A stretch of DNA of 42,932 nt. Source: Solirubrobacterales bacterium. GTDB taxonomy: Bacteria; Actinomycetota; Thermoleophilia; Solirubrobacterales; Solirubrobacteraceae. The stretch is from positions 1-42,932 of the forward strand of contig DAIDJO010000074.1 of the NCBI GenBank assembly GCA_027451345.1. The letters are read 5' to 3'. Below are positions 42,410-42,932 of this stretch, piece after piece (position 1 is the stretch's first letter; every line of letters begins with the position of its first letter). The position numbers were made by a program, and so were the translations under genes. The notes under the pieces were generated by a model, which was not told where the DNA came from, did no database searches, and worked only from the letters and a program-made list of their open reading frames with translations.

Positions 42410-42932
42410 CTACTCCCCTTCCGTCCTCAGCGGCGTGCGCTCGAGCGGCTCGGCGAGGAGCATCTCCTTGGTGAAGATGAGGTCGGAGCGGGTGTAGTCC
42501 GACATCTCGTAGTCGTGCCCCATCGTGATGGCGTCGAACGGGCAGGCGATCTCGCAGTACCCGCAGAAGATGCAGCGGCTCAGGTTGATCTCGTACACGG
42601 CGGCGTACCGCTCGCCGGCCGACACACGGTTCTCGGGGGTGTTCTCCGCCGCCACCACGCGGATGCAGTCGGCCGGGCAGGCGGCGGCGCAGAGCGAGCA
42701 GCCGACGCACTTCTCGAGCCCGGGGTGGCTCGGATCGTCGGATTCGAAGCGGTGGAGCTTGTGGCGTCCGCGGAAGCGCGGGTACACCGGGGTCTTCTCC
42801 TCCGGGTACTGGATCGTCTTCGGACCCTCCACGAGGCGGGCGAAGGTCGTCTTCATGCCGCGCAGCGTCTCGCCGAAGATGCGGTACGTGCTCGCCGCCG
42901 CGCTGCGCGGCGGGTGGCGGATGATCTCGATG
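42410..42932 (-). CDS. nuoI: NADH-quinone oxidoreductase subunit I, 5' end open
   Basis: Carries the two tetranuclear clusters N6a and N6b of complex I. Two motifs are complete: [15 protein letters not shown] and [14 protein letters not shown]. The frame stays open to the window edge. An internal ATG at 42856 gives 148 aa, but the codons before it ([11 protein letters not shown]) resemble the N-terminal amphipathic helix of NuoI, so the real start is probably a little upstream, outside the window. nuoH and nuoG are expected further upstream. Confidence 0.94.
   Translation of the reverse strand, partial: IEIIRHPPRSAAASTYRIFGETLRGMKTTFARLVEGPKTIQYPEEKTPVYPRFRGRHKLHRFESDDPSHPGLEKCVGCSLCAAACPADCIRVVAAENTPENRVSAGERYAAVYEINLSRCIFCGYCEIACPFDAITMGHDYEMSDYTRSDLIFTKEMLLAEPLERTPLRTEGE

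Overview
The window is a very GC-rich bacterial chromosome segment with actinobacterial features: F420-dependent luciferase-like oxidoreductase of the Rv1855c type, GT87 mannosyltransferase-like protein, GAP/Sap-family membrane protein, ThyX, an NhaA protein fused to a DsbA-like domain, and GTG/TTG starts in many genes. Together with the gene order this fits a deep-branching actinobacterium such as Thermoleophilia/Solirubrobacterales. That placement is inference; no 16S gene is present.

Layout. (1) 1-10.2 kb, minus strand: the transcription/translation cluster, read right to left as rpmG-secE-nusG-rplK-rplA, a lipoprotein phosphoesterase, rplJ-rplL, a hypothetical gene and a convergent PAP2-type membrane protein, a 67-aa small protein, and rpoB, whose 3' end runs off the window. 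(2) 10.3-17.9 kb: mixed housekeeping and accessory genes: D-2-hydroxyacid dehydrogenase, GAP-family membrane protein, SAM methyltransferase, LysR regulator divergent from a universal stress protein, metallophosphoesterase, a 28-aa membrane miniprotein, secreted S8 protease and tRNA adenosine deaminase tadA. (3) 18.0-23.0 kb: tRNA-Ser(CGA), GT87 membrane glycosyltransferase, FAD-dependent oxidoreductase and the NhaA-DsbA fusion. (4) 23.0-30.7 kb, minus strand: a catabolic/uptake operon read as solute-binding protein, double ATPase, permease, GntR/FCD regulator, aldehyde dehydrogenase, with an acyl-CoA dehydrogenase immediately upstream on the same strand. (5) 30.9-36.1 kb: F420-type oxidoreductase overlapping an M29 aminopeptidase, tRNA-Ser(GGA), two adjacent genes each with two YbjQ-like domains, and thyX. 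(6) 36.1 kb to the end, minus strand: nuoI-J-K-L-M-N, the distal half of the complex I operon, tightly overlapped; nuoI is open at the window edge.

How it works together. Regions 1 and 6 are core operons for ribosome stalk/L1/L11 assembly, transcription, Sec export and respiratory NADH oxidation. Region 4 looks like a self-contained uptake-and-oxidation module with its own regulator; its substrate is unknown. No CRISPR array, transposase, integrase, phage gene or plasmid origin was seen. I did not find a convincing wholly new system. The observations most worth checking are the substrate-unknown ABC/aldehyde dehydrogenase operon with an unusual ATPase, the paired double-YbjQ genes with a probable CTG start, the 28-aa membrane protein, a PAP2-like protein lacking a catalytic histidine, the non-ribosomal insertions in the rpl/rpoB cluster, and long tails on L10, NuoJ and NuoM.
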